Assembly (NCBI RefSeq): GCF_009760925.1
Contig: NZ_VRLV01000008.1
Coordinates: 310,001 to 374,000, forward strand
Reading direction: 5' to 3'
DNA: 64,000 nt
Source: Nonomuraea typhae
Lineage (GTDB): Bacteria > Actinomycetota > Actinomycetes > Streptosporangiales > Streptosporangiaceae
Positions within the stretch are counted from its first letter, which is position 1. Each line of letters opens with the position of its first letter. Below the pieces are notes generated by a model, which saw only the letters and a program-made list of their open reading frames with translations, was not told the DNA's origin and did no database searches. Position numbers and translations under genes: made by a program. Of the stretch, positions 1-8,010 are shown in pieces.

Positions 1-1
1 G

Positions 2-292
2 GAGGCCGATCCCTACACGCGGCTCTCCTACACCTGGCACGCCATCACCCCGGAGCTCGCCAAGCGCTTCGGCTGGGACGACGAACTCCTCACCCGGCTG
101 GCCGGCGAACCCCGCTCGAAGGTCACCTTCACGCTCGAGGAGAACGCACCGGTCGTGAAGCTCACCGTCGTACACGACGGCTTCGAACCCGGATCGGCCC
201 TGGCCGAGATGGTCAGCCACGGCTGGCCGAACGTGGTGGCGAGCCTGAAGACGCTGCTGGAGACCGGCGAACCGCTGCCGGACGATGCGTGA
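2..292 (+). CDS. SRPBCC / AHSA1-like protein, C-terminal part (5' end outside window)
   Basis: The reading frame is open from the first bases and ends with TGA at 290-292, giving 96 residues of a protein whose N-terminus lies upstream. The visible part contains YTWHAI, a SKVTFTLEE strand, VVKLTVVHDGF and the final SHGWPNVVASLKTLLETG helix. This is the usual C-terminal half of SRPBCC-fold proteins of the activator-of-Hsp90-ATPase-1 type, which bind hydrophobic ligands in a helix-grip cavity. In actinomycetes such genes often sit in an operon with an ArsR regulator, but that would lie outside the window. The exact ligand cannot be read from this fragment. Confidence 0.8.
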   Translation, partial: EADPYTRLSYTWHAITPELAKRFGWDDELLTRLAGEPRSKVTFTLEENAPVVKLTVVHDGFEPGSALAEMVSHGWPNVVASLKTLLETGEPLPDDA

Positions 293-401
293 CCTCCCCG
301 ATCGGGGCTGAACGACATCACGACCATCCACCCCAAGCCGCCACCCCCAGCCTGGCCCGAGCCCCCGGCTCGGTGCCAGGCTGGAATCGCTTCTCACCAT
401 C

Positions 402-737
402 ATGGGACCGGACGACCCCCTCGGCGAAACCGTCACGGTGTCCTACCTCCCGGACGGCGACGACTACATCGTCCTGGCGTCACATGCCGAGACCACCTTG
501 ACGGCCGCCCTGCACACCGCCAGTGCCGCGACGCTCACCGATCAGCAGATAGCGGTCGACATCACCATGCTCACCGGCCCCGCCCAGCAGGGCATCCTGC
601 TCAGGAGGCTCCTCAAGCACGCCTCCGTCTACGAGCGACACGAGGTGACGCGGCACCGCCAGGTTCCCATCGCCCGCCTGACGCCGCGCCGCGGGCCCGT
701 GCCCGGGTGCTCGATCGCGTCTCCTGGGCTTCCCTGA
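402..737 (+). pseudogene. Probable remnant of a deazaflavin (F420)-dependent nitroreductase family gene
   Basis: The 111-residue frame carries two patches typical of DUF385 nitroreductases. One is VTVSYLPDGDDYIVLASHAE near residues 11-30, which normally follows the GRKSG phosphate-binding loop. The other is a C-terminal Y-(x)n-RQVPIARLTPR segment, which normally ends the fold. The N-terminal domain with the TTGRKSG loop is missing, and the central block with the usual PAWYHNL sequence is replaced by unrelated sequence. I read it as a decayed F420-dependent oxidoreductase, although a short diverged gene is possible. No clear ribosome-binding site precedes the ATG. The flanks 293-401 and 738-851 show nothing I can assign. 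The organism has F420 genes further on, which makes such an ancestor reasonable. Confidence 0.4.
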
Positions 738-851
738 AGGCCAAGCGGGCAGTCCAGGACTCTTGCCGGCAGGAAGTCCTCTATGACTGCGTGGGGTGTT
801 AACCAGTAGGCCGAACGCGCGGAGCGTAGCGGAGCACCTTGCCTTTGTCGT

Positions 852-1844
852 TCAGGCTGTGGGGGCCAGGTCGGGGGCCAGGTCCTGGTCGCCGGTTTCC
901 TGGGCCTGGGCGGCCCTGCGGCCGAAGACGTACACGTACGCCAGGAAGGCGATCAGGGCCACTGCGCCGATCGTGATGCGGGCCCAGGTGGGCAGGCCCG
1001 AGGGGGTTACGAAGGCTTCGATCAGGCCTGAGACGAACAGGACCACCACCAAGCCCAGGGCCACGCTCATGACCGCTCTGCCCTGTTCCGCTATCGCGTC
1101 GGAGCGTTTGCGTGGGCCGGGGTCGATCACCGTCCAGCCCAGTCGCATGCCCACCGCGGCGGCCAGGAAGACTGCCGTCAGTTCCAGCAGGCCGTGCGGG
1201 GTGATCAGGCCGAAGAAGATGTCCAGTTTGCCGCGGGAGGCCATCAGGCCGCCGGAGACTGCCACGTTGGCGGCGTTCTGGAAGAGCAGGTACGGGATCG
1301 GGAGGCCCATGAAGATGGCGCCGATCAGCATCACCGCCGCCACCCACGCGTTGTTGATCCAGACGCGGCTGGCGAAGGAGGCGGCCGGGTTCTCCGAGTA
1401 GTAGTCGGCGAAGTCGTGTTCGACCAGTTGGGTGACCTCGTCGGGGCTGGCGATGGCCTGCTGGACCTCGGGGTTGGCGGCCACCCAGGCGCCGATGATC
1501 CAGGAGGCCAGGACGAAGGCGACCGTTGTCGCCAGCCACCACCAGCGGGCCCGATAGGCGACGACCGGGAAGGAGACCGTGAAGAAGCGGATGAACTCCT
1601 TCCAGGCGGGCACATGCGCTCCGGTCACTGCCGAGCGGGCCCTGGCCACCAGGGCCGAAAGGCGGCCGGTCAGCATCGCGTCGGTCGATGCGGAGCGGAC
1701 AATGGAGAGGTGGGTGGACACGCGCTGGTACAACTCGACGAGTTCGTCGACTTCCGCGCCGGTCAACCGGCCGCGTTGCTTGACCAGATGATCCAGCCGA
1801 TCCCAGGTGGGGCGGTGCGCGGTGATGAAGGCGTCGATATCCAC
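852..1844 (-). CDS. Stage II sporulation protein M (SpoIIM/DUF95) family membrane protein
   Basis: The 330-residue protein has a soluble N-terminus (about 1-90, with DELVELYQRVSTHLS) followed by several hydrophobic segments, including WWWLATTVAFVLASWIIGAWV, VWINNAWVAAVMLIGAIFMG and GLITPHGLLELTAVFLAAAVG. The N-N-A-W-V and PHG-x-x-E motifs are characteristic of SpoIIM/DUF95 proteins. In Bacillus SpoIIM acts in engulfment. In actinobacteria the family commonly stands beside RDD, MoxR and DUF58 genes and its role is unclear. I chose the GTG at 1844 (residues VDIDAFITAH) because a GGTGAG sequence lies about 9 nt upstream; longer frames would run into the opposite RDD gene. It is divergent from the RDD gene with only 30 bp between starts, so the two promoters must be compact or overlapping. 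Confidence 0.85.
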   Translation of the reverse strand: MDIDAFITAHRPTWDRLDHLVKQRGRLTGAEVDELVELYQRVSTHLSIVRSASTDAMLTGRLSALVARARSAVTGAHVPAWKEFIRFFTVSFPVVAYRARWWWLATTVAFVLASWIIGAWVAANPEVQQAIASPDEVTQLVEHDFADYYSENPAASFASRVWINNAWVAAVMLIGAIFMGLPIPYLLFQNAANVAVSGGLMASRGKLDIFFGLITPHGLLELTAVFLAAAVGMRLGWTVIDPGPRKRSDAIAEQGRAVMSVALGLVVVLFVSGLIEAFVTPSGLPTWARITIGAVALIAFLAYVYVFGRRAAQAQETGDQDLAPDLAPTA

Positions 1845-1874
1845 CTGACCATTCTCACCGACTAGGCTCCCGGT

Positions 1875-2921
1875 ATGTCCGAGGTTGTGACGGGAGACGC
1901 CGTCGTCGTCGAGGTACGCGTGGCGCAGATGCTCTCGCGGGCGGCCGCGCTGCTGATCGACATGATCGTGCAGATCGTGTTGATGGTCGGCACCTACTTC
2001 CTGTTGCTCGGATTCTCGGTGATCAGCGATCCGGCGTTGTTCGCGGCGGTCAACATCATCATGGTCGTGACGGTGATGGTCGGCTATCCGGTGATCTTCG
2101 AGACGCTCACCCGGGGGCGCAGCCTCGGCAAGCTGGCCATGGGGTTGCGGGTGGTCGGCGACGACGGCGGGCCGGAGCGGTTCCGGCAGGCGCTGATGCG
2201 GGGGCTGGCCGGGGTGCTGGAGTTCTGGTTGCTCTACGGCGCACCGGCGTTGATCACGTCGCTGATCTCGCAGAAGGGCAAGCGCCTCGGGGACCTGTTC
2301 GCGGGGACGATCGTGATCTCGGAGCGGGTGCCGCGGGACAACACCCAGATGATCGTGATGCCGCCGCCGCTGGCCGCGTGGGCGGCGACGCTGGAGCTGT
2401 CGCAGTTGCCCGATGGCGTGGCCACGGCCGCCCGGCAGTACCTGGCCCGCTGGCATGACCTCGCGCCCGCCGTACAGCACGAGATGGGGGTGCGGATCGC
2501 CACCCAGATGGCCTCCTACGTCACGCCCGCCGCCCCCAACGGCGTGCCGCCGCACGCCTACCTGAGCGCCGTCCTGGCCGAGCGCCGCCGCAGGGAGGAG
2601 GTACGGCTGGCCCGCCGTACCCAGCAGCCCGCGGCCCCCATGCAGCCGACGCACAGCCCGGCCCCTCAGCCCCCCATGCAACCGACGCACGGCGCGGCCC
2701 CTCAGCCCCCCATGCAGCCGTACGGCCCGGCCGCCCGGCCCCCGGCGCCGTGGCCCGGCCAGCCGGCGCCCCAGGGGTACGGCGCGGCCCCGCCGCCCAC
2801 GGGCCGTCCCGTCCACCCGGGCCCCCCGATGCCGCCGCAGCCGGGGCCGTCCATGCCGCCGCCGCGTCCGACGCCGGAGCCCCCGGCGACGACCCCCGGC
2901 GGCTTCGCCCCGCCCGCCTGA
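1875..2921 (+). CDS. RDD family membrane protein with proline-rich C-terminal tail
   Basis: The 348-residue protein starts with an RDD domain (about residues 15-150). It shows the R-AAALLIDMIVQ first helix, the G-R-S-L-G-K-L-AMGLRVV motif, and FRQALMRGLAG before a further membrane helix and GKRLGDLFAGT. RDD proteins are polytopic membrane proteins, some linked to ion antiport, but here no function can be assigned. After about residue 150 a soluble region leads to a Pro/Gln-rich tail with near-repeats of PPMQPTH and APQPPMQP, probably disordered. The divergent SpoIIM partner is the familiar actinobacterial neighbour; the usual MoxR/DUF58 genes are not in the window. The downstream gene is convergent, with only about 18 bp between stops. 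Confidence 0.85.
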   Translation: MSEVVTGDAVVVEVRVAQMLSRAAALLIDMIVQIVLMVGTYFLLLGFSVISDPALFAAVNIIMVVTVMVGYPVIFETLTRGRSLGKLAMGLRVVGDDGGPERFRQALMRGLAGVLEFWLLYGAPALITSLISQKGKRLGDLFAGTIVISERVPRDNTQMIVMPPPLAAWAATLELSQLPDGVATAARQYLARWHDLAPAVQHEMGVRIATQMASYVTPAAPNGVPPHAYLSAVLAERRRREEVRLARRTQQPAAPMQPTHSPAPQPPMQPTHGAAPQPPMQPYGPAARPPAPWPGQPAPQGYGAAPPPTGRPVHPGPPMPPQPGPSMPPPRPTPEPPATTPGGFAPPA

Positions 2922-2939
2922 GACCGGCGCGTACCCGGG

Positions 2940-4229
2940 TCAGTACCCGTACTGCGTCTGCGTGTTGAGGACCTTCAAGATCACCTTCTTGGCCGGATCG
3001 GTACGCGGGTCGTCGATCCGCAGCACATCCAGCCCCATCTGGATGTCACTGCTGTAGATGTGCCCGTTGTAGTAGTAGGCCGACCAGGACCCGGCGATGT
3101 CCCGCCCCTTGTACGGCTCGCGCGCGTAGTGCCCGATTTCCTGGGGAGCGGCCGAGTCGGTGAAGTCGAAGACCGAGACCCCGCCCTGGTACCACGCCTG
3201 GACCATGATGTCGCGCCCCTTGACCGGCAGCAGGGACCCGTTGTGCGCCACGCAGTTGTACCGCCCGCTCAGGTGCCGGGGGATCTTGAAGTACGCCTGC
3301 TTGACCAGCTCGCCATCGTGAATGTCGTAGATGGCGTCGGCCCCGCGCGAGGGCCCGGTGGCGGCGTCGCAGACTCCGGCCGCGCCACCGCCCAGTTCGT
3401 CGGTGAAGACGACCTTGGTGCCCGCGTTGTTGAAGGTGGCCGAGTGCCAGAAGGCGAAGTTCGGGTCGCTGACCCGGGTGGTGACCTTGGGGTGTTCGCG
3501 GTCGGAGATGTCCAGCAGGACGCCGTCGCCCATGCAGGCCCCGGCGGCGAGGTTCTTGGCGGGGTAGACGGTGATGTCGTGGCAGCCGCTGGTGGTGGAG
3601 CCGCCGCTCTGGCCGGGGAAGAGCACCGGGGTGGCGACGACCTTGGCGGCGGTGGGCTGGTCGAGGGGCACCTTGACGATGGAGATCTTGTCGTGGGGCG
3701 GTTTGCAGCCGGCCAGGATGCTGCCCGGCCCATACGACGAAACATACAAATAGACCGACTTGCCAGACTTGTCCGGCACGAGGGTGTGGGTGTGCGAGCC
3801 GCAGTCCGTCTTCACGGCCTTGATGTACTTGGGCCGGGCCTTGTCGCTGATGTCGAAGATCCGGATGCCTTCCCAGGATCCCTTGTCGGTCGGCGAGCCG
3901 TACTTGCTGGAGCAGGAGTCGCCCGAGCGCGATTCGTCCACGGACAGGAAGAGGAGTTTCCCGGTCACCGACACGTCGTTCTGCGCCCCCGGGCAGGCGA
4001 CGCGGCTGACGACGCGGGGCTTGGCCGGGTCCTTGATGTCGTAGACGGTGAACCCGTTGTAGTTGCCCTGGTAGGCGTACCGGCCCTGGAAGGCCAGGTC
4101 GGTGTTGTACGCCGCTTCACCGGCGAAGGGCTTGGGGACGTTGGCCACGAGGGTGATGCGGGAGGAGGCGGGGGCCAGCCCGGCGAGGGCCAAGGTTGCC
4201 GCCATCACGATTCTGCCGACTAGGGACAC
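2940..4229 (-). CDS. Secreted LVIVD-repeat protein, paralogue 1
   Basis: This is a predicted secreted beta-propeller-like protein of 429 residues built from LVIVD-type repeats (for example YAYQGNYNGFTVYDIKDPAKP and GIRIFDISDKARPKYI). It shares eight cysteines with the two paralogues downstream, in contexts such as VACPG, DSCSS, DCGSHTHT, SGCHDITVY, AGACMGDG and YNCVAHNGS, so four disulfides are likely. It also shares the HSATFNNAGTKVVFTDE and KGRDIMVQAWYQGG blocks. The GTG at 4229 gives a good signal peptide (SLVGRIVMAATLALAGLAPASS). A GTG one codon earlier or the ATG eight codons later are alternatives. It lies downstream of paralogue 2 on the same strand, separated by a hairpin. The function is unknown; an extracellular binding or enzymatic propeller is an inference. 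Confidence 0.8.
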   Translation of the reverse strand: MSLVGRIVMAATLALAGLAPASSRITLVANVPKPFAGEAAYNTDLAFQGRYAYQGNYNGFTVYDIKDPAKPRVVSRVACPGAQNDVSVTGKLLFLSVDESRSGDSCSSKYGSPTDKGSWEGIRIFDISDKARPKYIKAVKTDCGSHTHTLVPDKSGKSVYLYVSSYGPGSILAGCKPPHDKISIVKVPLDQPTAAKVVATPVLFPGQSGGSTTSGCHDITVYPAKNLAAGACMGDGVLLDISDREHPKVTTRVSDPNFAFWHSATFNNAGTKVVFTDELGGGAAGVCDAATGPSRGADAIYDIHDGELVKQAYFKIPRHLSGRYNCVAHNGSLLPVKGRDIMVQAWYQGGVSVFDFTDSAAPQEIGHYAREPYKGRDIAGSWSAYYYNGHIYSSDIQMGLDVLRIDDPRTDPAKKVILKVLNTQTQYGY

Positions 4230-4260
4230 CACATGTCCCACTATGTCAGCACGCGAGCGC

Positions 4261-4290
4261 GCCGCCGCCACCGCGTGCGGTGACGGCGGC
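4261..4290 (-). terminator. Hairpin between LVIVD paralogues 2 and 1
   Basis: GCCGCCG at 4261-4267 pairs with CGGCGGC at 4284-4290, and CACCGC at 4269-4274 pairs with GCGGTG at 4277-4282, with one mismatch. The hairpin begins about 15 bp past the stop of the upstream gene and ends about 30 bp before the next start. It may terminate or attenuate transcription between the two. There is no U-tract. Confidence 0.55.
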
Positions 4291-4304
4291 GGCACCCTGG
4301 CGTG

Positions 4305-5696
4305 CTACCTCCACTCGGGGTAGGACTCCTGGGTCTGCGGGTTCAGGTGGTCGAGCCGGACGTGCTTGGCCCGGTTCGTGAGCCGGTCGTTGATCTGGAG
4401 GACGTCCAGACCGAGGTTGAAGTCGGAGCCGTAGATGTAGCCGTTGTAGTAGTAGGCGGACCAGATGCCGCCGGACAGCGCGGGCGCGGTGTTGTCCGGG
4501 CCGCGCTCGTACCAGGCGATCTCCCGCGGCTGGGCCGAGTCGGTGAAGTCCACGACGGAGATGCCGCCCTGGTACCACGCCTGGACCATGATGTCCCTGC
4601 CCTTGACCGGGATCAGCGAGCCGTTGTGGGCCACGCAGTTCTCGGTGTCGGCCTGGACGCGCGGGATCTTGAAGTAGCTGCGGAACTCCAGCTGGCCGCC
4701 GACGATGTCGTAGTAGGCGTTGGCGCCACGCGTCGGGGAGATGGTGGTGTTGCAGGTGGCCCGGCCGCCGCCGCCGAGCTCGTCGGTGAAGACGACCTTG
4801 GTGCCGGCGTTGTTGAAGGTGGCCGAGTGCCAGAACGCGAAGTTGACGTCATCGCGCACGGTCGCGGTGACTCTCGGGTTGAGCCGGTCGGAGATGTCCA
4901 TCAGGACGCCCTCGCCCATGCAGGCGCCGGCGGCGACGTCCTTCTCGGCGTAGACGGTGATGTCGTGGCAGCCGCTGGTGGCCGACTTGCCGTCCGGGTA
5001 GGGCAGCGGGAGGCCGGGGTTGCCGCCGTCGGGGAAGAGCACCGGGGTGGCGACCACGTGGGCGTCGGTCGGCTTGCGCAGCGGGACCTTGATGATGGAG
5101 ATCTTGTCGTGCGGGACGTTGCAGTCGGGGAAGGTGGCCGACGGGCTGTACGACGAGACGTACACGTAGAGGTTCCGCCACGCGTCGCGGCCCTTGCCGG
5201 GCACGAGGCTCAGCGTGTGGGAGCCGCAGTTCGTCTCGACCGACTTGATGTACTGGGGCTGCGCCTTGTTGCTGATGTCGAAGATCCGGATTCCTTCCCA
5301 GGATTCCTTGATCGAGGCGCTCTGACCCGTGCTGCTGCAGGAGTCGTTGTTGCGGGAGGAGTCGACGGCGGCGAACAGCAGGTTGCCGTGCACCGAGACG
5401 TCCATCTGGCCACCCGGACAGACCACGCTGCTGACCAGCCGGGTCCGCTTCGGGTTGGCGATGTCGTAGATCGAGAAGCCGTAGTAGTTACCGACGTAGG
5501 CATATCTGCCCTGGAAAGCGATGTCGGTGTTGATGTCGGTGAGCGCAGCGGGCTTGGGGACGTTCGTCACCTGCCGCATGTTGTCGCTCATGACCACTTC
5601 ACCAGGGGCGGGGATGTCCGCCGCCGATGCGGGGAGCATGCCTCCGGCCAGGACGGTGGCGGTGCCGATCACGATGAGGGCCCTGCGGAATAACAC
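4305..5696 (-). CDS. Secreted LVIVD-repeat protein, paralogue 2
   Basis: The 463-residue protein has a clear signal peptide (about residues 1-25, RRALIVIGTATVLAGG then ASA-A). The mature part resembles its two neighbours: FQGRYAYVGNYYGFSIYDI, an eight-cysteine pattern, GCHDITVYAEKDVAAGACMG, FWHSATFNNAGTKVVFTDE and ENCVAHNGSLIPVKGRDIM. The GTG start at 5696 is fixed by an AGGAGGA ribosome-binding site about 6 nt upstream. It is divergent from the DUF305 lipoprotein gene, with 164 bp between them. The repeated IYDI / IFDIS / VVDFTDS strands support a propeller fold. The ligand or substrate is unknown. Confidence 0.85.
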   Translation of the reverse strand: MLFRRALIVIGTATVLAGGMLPASAADIPAPGEVVMSDNMRQVTNVPKPAALTDINTDIAFQGRYAYVGNYYGFSIYDIANPKRTRLVSSVVCPGGQMDVSVHGNLLFAAVDSSRNNDSCSSTGQSASIKESWEGIRIFDISNKAQPQYIKSVETNCGSHTLSLVPGKGRDAWRNLYVYVSSYSPSATFPDCNVPHDKISIIKVPLRKPTDAHVVATPVLFPDGGNPGLPLPYPDGKSATSGCHDITVYAEKDVAAGACMGEGVLMDISDRLNPRVTATVRDDVNFAFWHSATFNNAGTKVVFTDELGGGGRATCNTTISPTRGANAYYDIVGGQLEFRSYFKIPRVQADTENCVAHNGSLIPVKGRDIMVQAWYQGGISVVDFTDSAQPREIAWYERGPDNTAPALSGGIWSAYYYNGYIYGSDFNLGLDVLQINDRLTNRAKHVRLDHLNPQTQESYPEWR

Positions 5697-5860
5697 TCAG
5701 TCCTCCTATAAAGGGGGCATAAATGAAGAAATCATTCTACGAATCATGAACGAAGGCCAGCTCGCAAGCTGTCAAACTTTGTGGCGCTTTGCCGTCTTTC
5801 ATCCGGTGCCTCCGTCGTCTAGAGTGACCGTTTACGGCATGGGGCAGTCAGGGAGGCCAG
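5697..5860. promoter_or_regulatory. Divergent promoter region between LVIVD paralogue 2 and DUF305
   Basis: This 164-bp AT-richer spacer must hold promoters for both directions. On the minus strand a perfect TTGACA (complement of TGTCAA at 5768-5773) is visible, and a TAGAAT lies nearer the gene, but their spacing (about 30 nt) does not fit one promoter. On the plus strand TAGAGT at about 5819-5824 is a possible -10 for the DUF305 gene. Exact start sites cannot be set from sequence alone. Confidence 0.4.
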
Positions 5861-6493
5861 TTGCGCGTCGCGCTCATCGTCGTCATGGGCGTGGGAGTGG
5901 CCCTCGCCGGTTGCACCAGCGCGAAGGAGCCGCCGCCGCGCGCCGACTCGACGGCTCCCGTCATAGCGCCCGGCAGACCCGGTGAGACCGCCAGGACGCT
6001 GTCACCCGCCGAGGCGGCGACAGCCGTACCCTCGCCCACGGCCAACGCCGCGGACATCAAGTTCATGCAGGACATGGTCATCCACCACCGCCAGGCGCTG
6101 GACATGTCGGTGCTCGCCCCGACCAGAGCGGCCTCGGAGAAGGTCAAGGGCCTCGCCTCGCGCATCAAGGACGCCCAGGGACCCGAGATCCAGTACATGA
6201 GCACGTGGCTGCAGCAGCAGGGCCAGAAGGTGCCCGAGCACCACGCGCAGCACCAGGGCATGCCGGGCATGGCCACGCCGCTGCAGCTGGAACAGCTCAA
6301 GGCGGCGACGGGGAAGGCGTTCGACAAGCTCTACCTGGAGCTGATGATCAACCATCACCAGGGCGCCATCAAGATGACCGGGCAGGTGCTGACCGGCGGC
6401 ACGCACATCCGGGTCGAGGAACTGGCCAACGACATCGGCGTCGGCCAGACGGCCGAGATCCGCCGCATGCGCGAGATCCTCGCCGCGCTCTGA
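5861..6493 (+). CDS. DUF305 family lipoprotein, predicted metal-binding four-helix protein
   Basis: The protein has 210 residues. The TTG start at 5861 is supported by GGGAGG about 5 nt upstream. The N-terminus is a lipoprotein signal (VALIVVMGVGVALAGC, with lipobox LAGC), so the mature protein should be membrane-anchored outside the cell. The DUF305 domain covers most of the rest and shows the duplicated hallmark MQDMVIHHRQALDMS and ELMINHHQGAIKM, two helix pairs with paired histidines. A His-rich segment (PEHHAQHQGMPGM) lies between them. Members of this family often occur near copper-handling genes, which suggests metal binding, but no copper gene is adjacent. Its position between two LVIVD paralogues suggests a shared extracytoplasmic task. 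It converges on LVIVD paralogue 3. Confidence 0.9.
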   Translation: MRVALIVVMGVGVALAGCTSAKEPPPRADSTAPVIAPGRPGETARTLSPAEAATAVPSPTANAADIKFMQDMVIHHRQALDMSVLAPTRAASEKVKGLASRIKDAQGPEIQYMSTWLQQQGQKVPEHHAQHQGMPGMATPLQLEQLKAATGKAFDKLYLELMINHHQGAIKMTGQVLTGGTHIRVEELANDIGVGQTAEIRRMREILAAL

Positions 6494-6504
6494 GCGACGT
6501 CAAA

Positions 6505-6537
6505 GGTACGGCCCGCCCGGGCAGTGCGGGCCGTACC
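6505..6537. terminator. Bidirectional terminator between DUF305 and LVIVD paralogue 3
   Basis: A perfect 12-bp inverted repeat (GGTACGGCCCGC at 6505-6516, GCGGGCCGTACC at 6526-6537) with a 9-nt loop lies between two convergent genes, about 11 bp after each stop. It has the form and position of a terminator serving both strands. Confidence 0.85.
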
Positions 6538-6548
6538 CGGAGAAGGGC

Positions 6549-7925
6549 CTACCAGCCCCAGCCGCGCTCGGGGTAGCGGGACTGGGTCTGCACGTTCAGC
6601 AGCGGCACCCGGACGCGGTTGGCCGGGTTCGTCCGCCGGTCGTCGACCTTGAGCACGTCGAAGCCGCGGGCGATCTCACTGCCGTAGATGTAGCCGTTGT
6701 AGTAGTAGGTGGACCAGTAGCCGCCCAGCACGATCTGCGAGGGGTTGATCGGGCCGCGGTCGAAGAAGGCGATCTCCCTCGGCCGGGAGGAGTCGGTGAA
6801 CTCCCAGACGGACAGCCCGCCCTGGTACCACGCCTGGACCATGATGTCGCGGCCCTTGACCGGCAGCAGGGACCCGTTGTGGGCCACGCAGTTCTCCTGC
6901 TCGGTCTGCGGCCGGGAGATCTTGTAGTAGCTCTTGAAGACCAGCCGGTGCCCGCGGATCTCGTAGATCGCGTCGGCGCCGCGGTTCGGGCCCTGCGCGG
7001 CGGTGCACATGGCCTCGACGCCGCCGCCGAGCTCGTCGGTGAAGACGACCTTGTCGCCGTCGTTGTTGAAGGTGGCCGAGTGCCAGAACGCGAAGTTCGG
7101 GTCGGTGGTCCTGGCCTTGATCCGCGGGTTCTCGCGGTCGCGGATGTCGAAGATCACGCCATCGCCCATGCAGGCGCCGGCGGCGATGTCCTTCTCGGCG
7201 TAGACGGTGATGTCGTGGCAGCCCTGGGTGGGCAGGAGGAGCCCGGGCTGGGTCTCGTTGCCGCCGTCGGGGAAGACGACCGGCGTGTTGACCACGGCCG
7301 CCGCCTGCGGGTTGGCGATCGGAACCTTCACGACCGAGACGAGGTCGTGCGGCGGCTGGCAGTCGGGGAAGTCGGCGGCCGGCAGGTAGGAGGAGACGTA
7401 GACGTAGAAGAACCGCTTGGCGTCACGGCCCTTGGCCGGCGCGATCGTGTGGGTGTGGGAGCCGCACTTCGTCTCGACGGACTTCACGTAGCGGGGATTG
7501 GCCGGGTCGCCCACGTCGAAGATGCGCAGGCCCTCCCACGAGTCCTTGAGCGTCGCGCTCTGCGGCGTGCTCTGGCAGGAGTCGTTGTTGCGCGAGCTGT
7601 CAACGGAGGTGACGAGCAGGTTGCCGAGGATCGTCACGTCCATCTGGCCGCCCGGGCAGCTCACCGTGCTGACGAGCTGGGGCGATTTCGGATTTTTGAT
7701 GTTGTAGATCGAGAAGCCGTTGAAGTTGCCAACGTAGGCGTAGTTGCCCTGGAACGCGATGTCGCTGCTAATGGCGGCGCCCGCCGGCAGGTCGAGGTGT
7801 GCTTCCAGGCGGATGTTGTCGCTTTTGACGACGTCGTCCGCCGCGTGCGCGGGGAGTCCTGCCCACGAGGTCACCAGCGCCAGTGCTGCTATGGCGACCA
7901 GGCGGGGTAATGCAGTGATCTTCAC
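6549..7925 (-). CDS. Secreted LVIVD-repeat protein, paralogue 3
   Basis: The 458-residue protein starts at the GTG at 7925, which an AGGAGG about 7 nt upstream singles out over further-upstream in-frame starts. The signal peptide is KITALPRLVAIAALALVTSW followed by AGLPAHA-A. The mature protein carries the same eight-cysteine, LVIVD-repeat architecture as paralogues 1 and 2 (FQGNYAYVGNFNGFSIYNI, SCPGGQMDVTI, CGSHTHTIAP, GCHDITVYAEKDIAAGACMG, CVAHNGSLLPVKGRDIM). It is more similar by eye to paralogue 2 than to paralogue 1. The C-terminus ends with LLNVQTQSRYPERGWGW, parallel to LNTQTQYGY and LNPQTQESYPEWR in the others. Function unknown. Confidence 0.85.
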   Translation of the reverse strand: MKITALPRLVAIAALALVTSWAGLPAHAADDVVKSDNIRLEAHLDLPAGAAISSDIAFQGNYAYVGNFNGFSIYNIKNPKSPQLVSTVSCPGGQMDVTILGNLLVTSVDSSRNNDSCQSTPQSATLKDSWEGLRIFDVGDPANPRYVKSVETKCGSHTHTIAPAKGRDAKRFFYVYVSSYLPAADFPDCQPPHDLVSVVKVPIANPQAAAVVNTPVVFPDGGNETQPGLLLPTQGCHDITVYAEKDIAAGACMGDGVIFDIRDRENPRIKARTTDPNFAFWHSATFNNDGDKVVFTDELGGGVEAMCTAAQGPNRGADAIYEIRGHRLVFKSYYKISRPQTEQENCVAHNGSLLPVKGRDIMVQAWYQGGLSVWEFTDSSRPREIAFFDRGPINPSQIVLGGYWSTYYYNGYIYGSEIARGFDVLKVDDRRTNPANRVRVPLLNVQTQSRYPERGWGW

Positions 7926-8010
7926 CAAGAGCCTCCTACAGAGAGAAGTGCCCAGGATTATCCACCTATTTAATGATCGATCCCGTATTTGTCCTGTTTC
8001 TGTCACAGAC

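Noticed and set aside
4302..5693. Very long open frames antisense to real genes (for example opposite the LVIVD genes, ahcY and fbiC)
   Set aside because: They are rich in G, A, R, V and D with no recognisable domains, as expected for the complement of GC-rich coding DNA; the opposite strand has clear family motifs.
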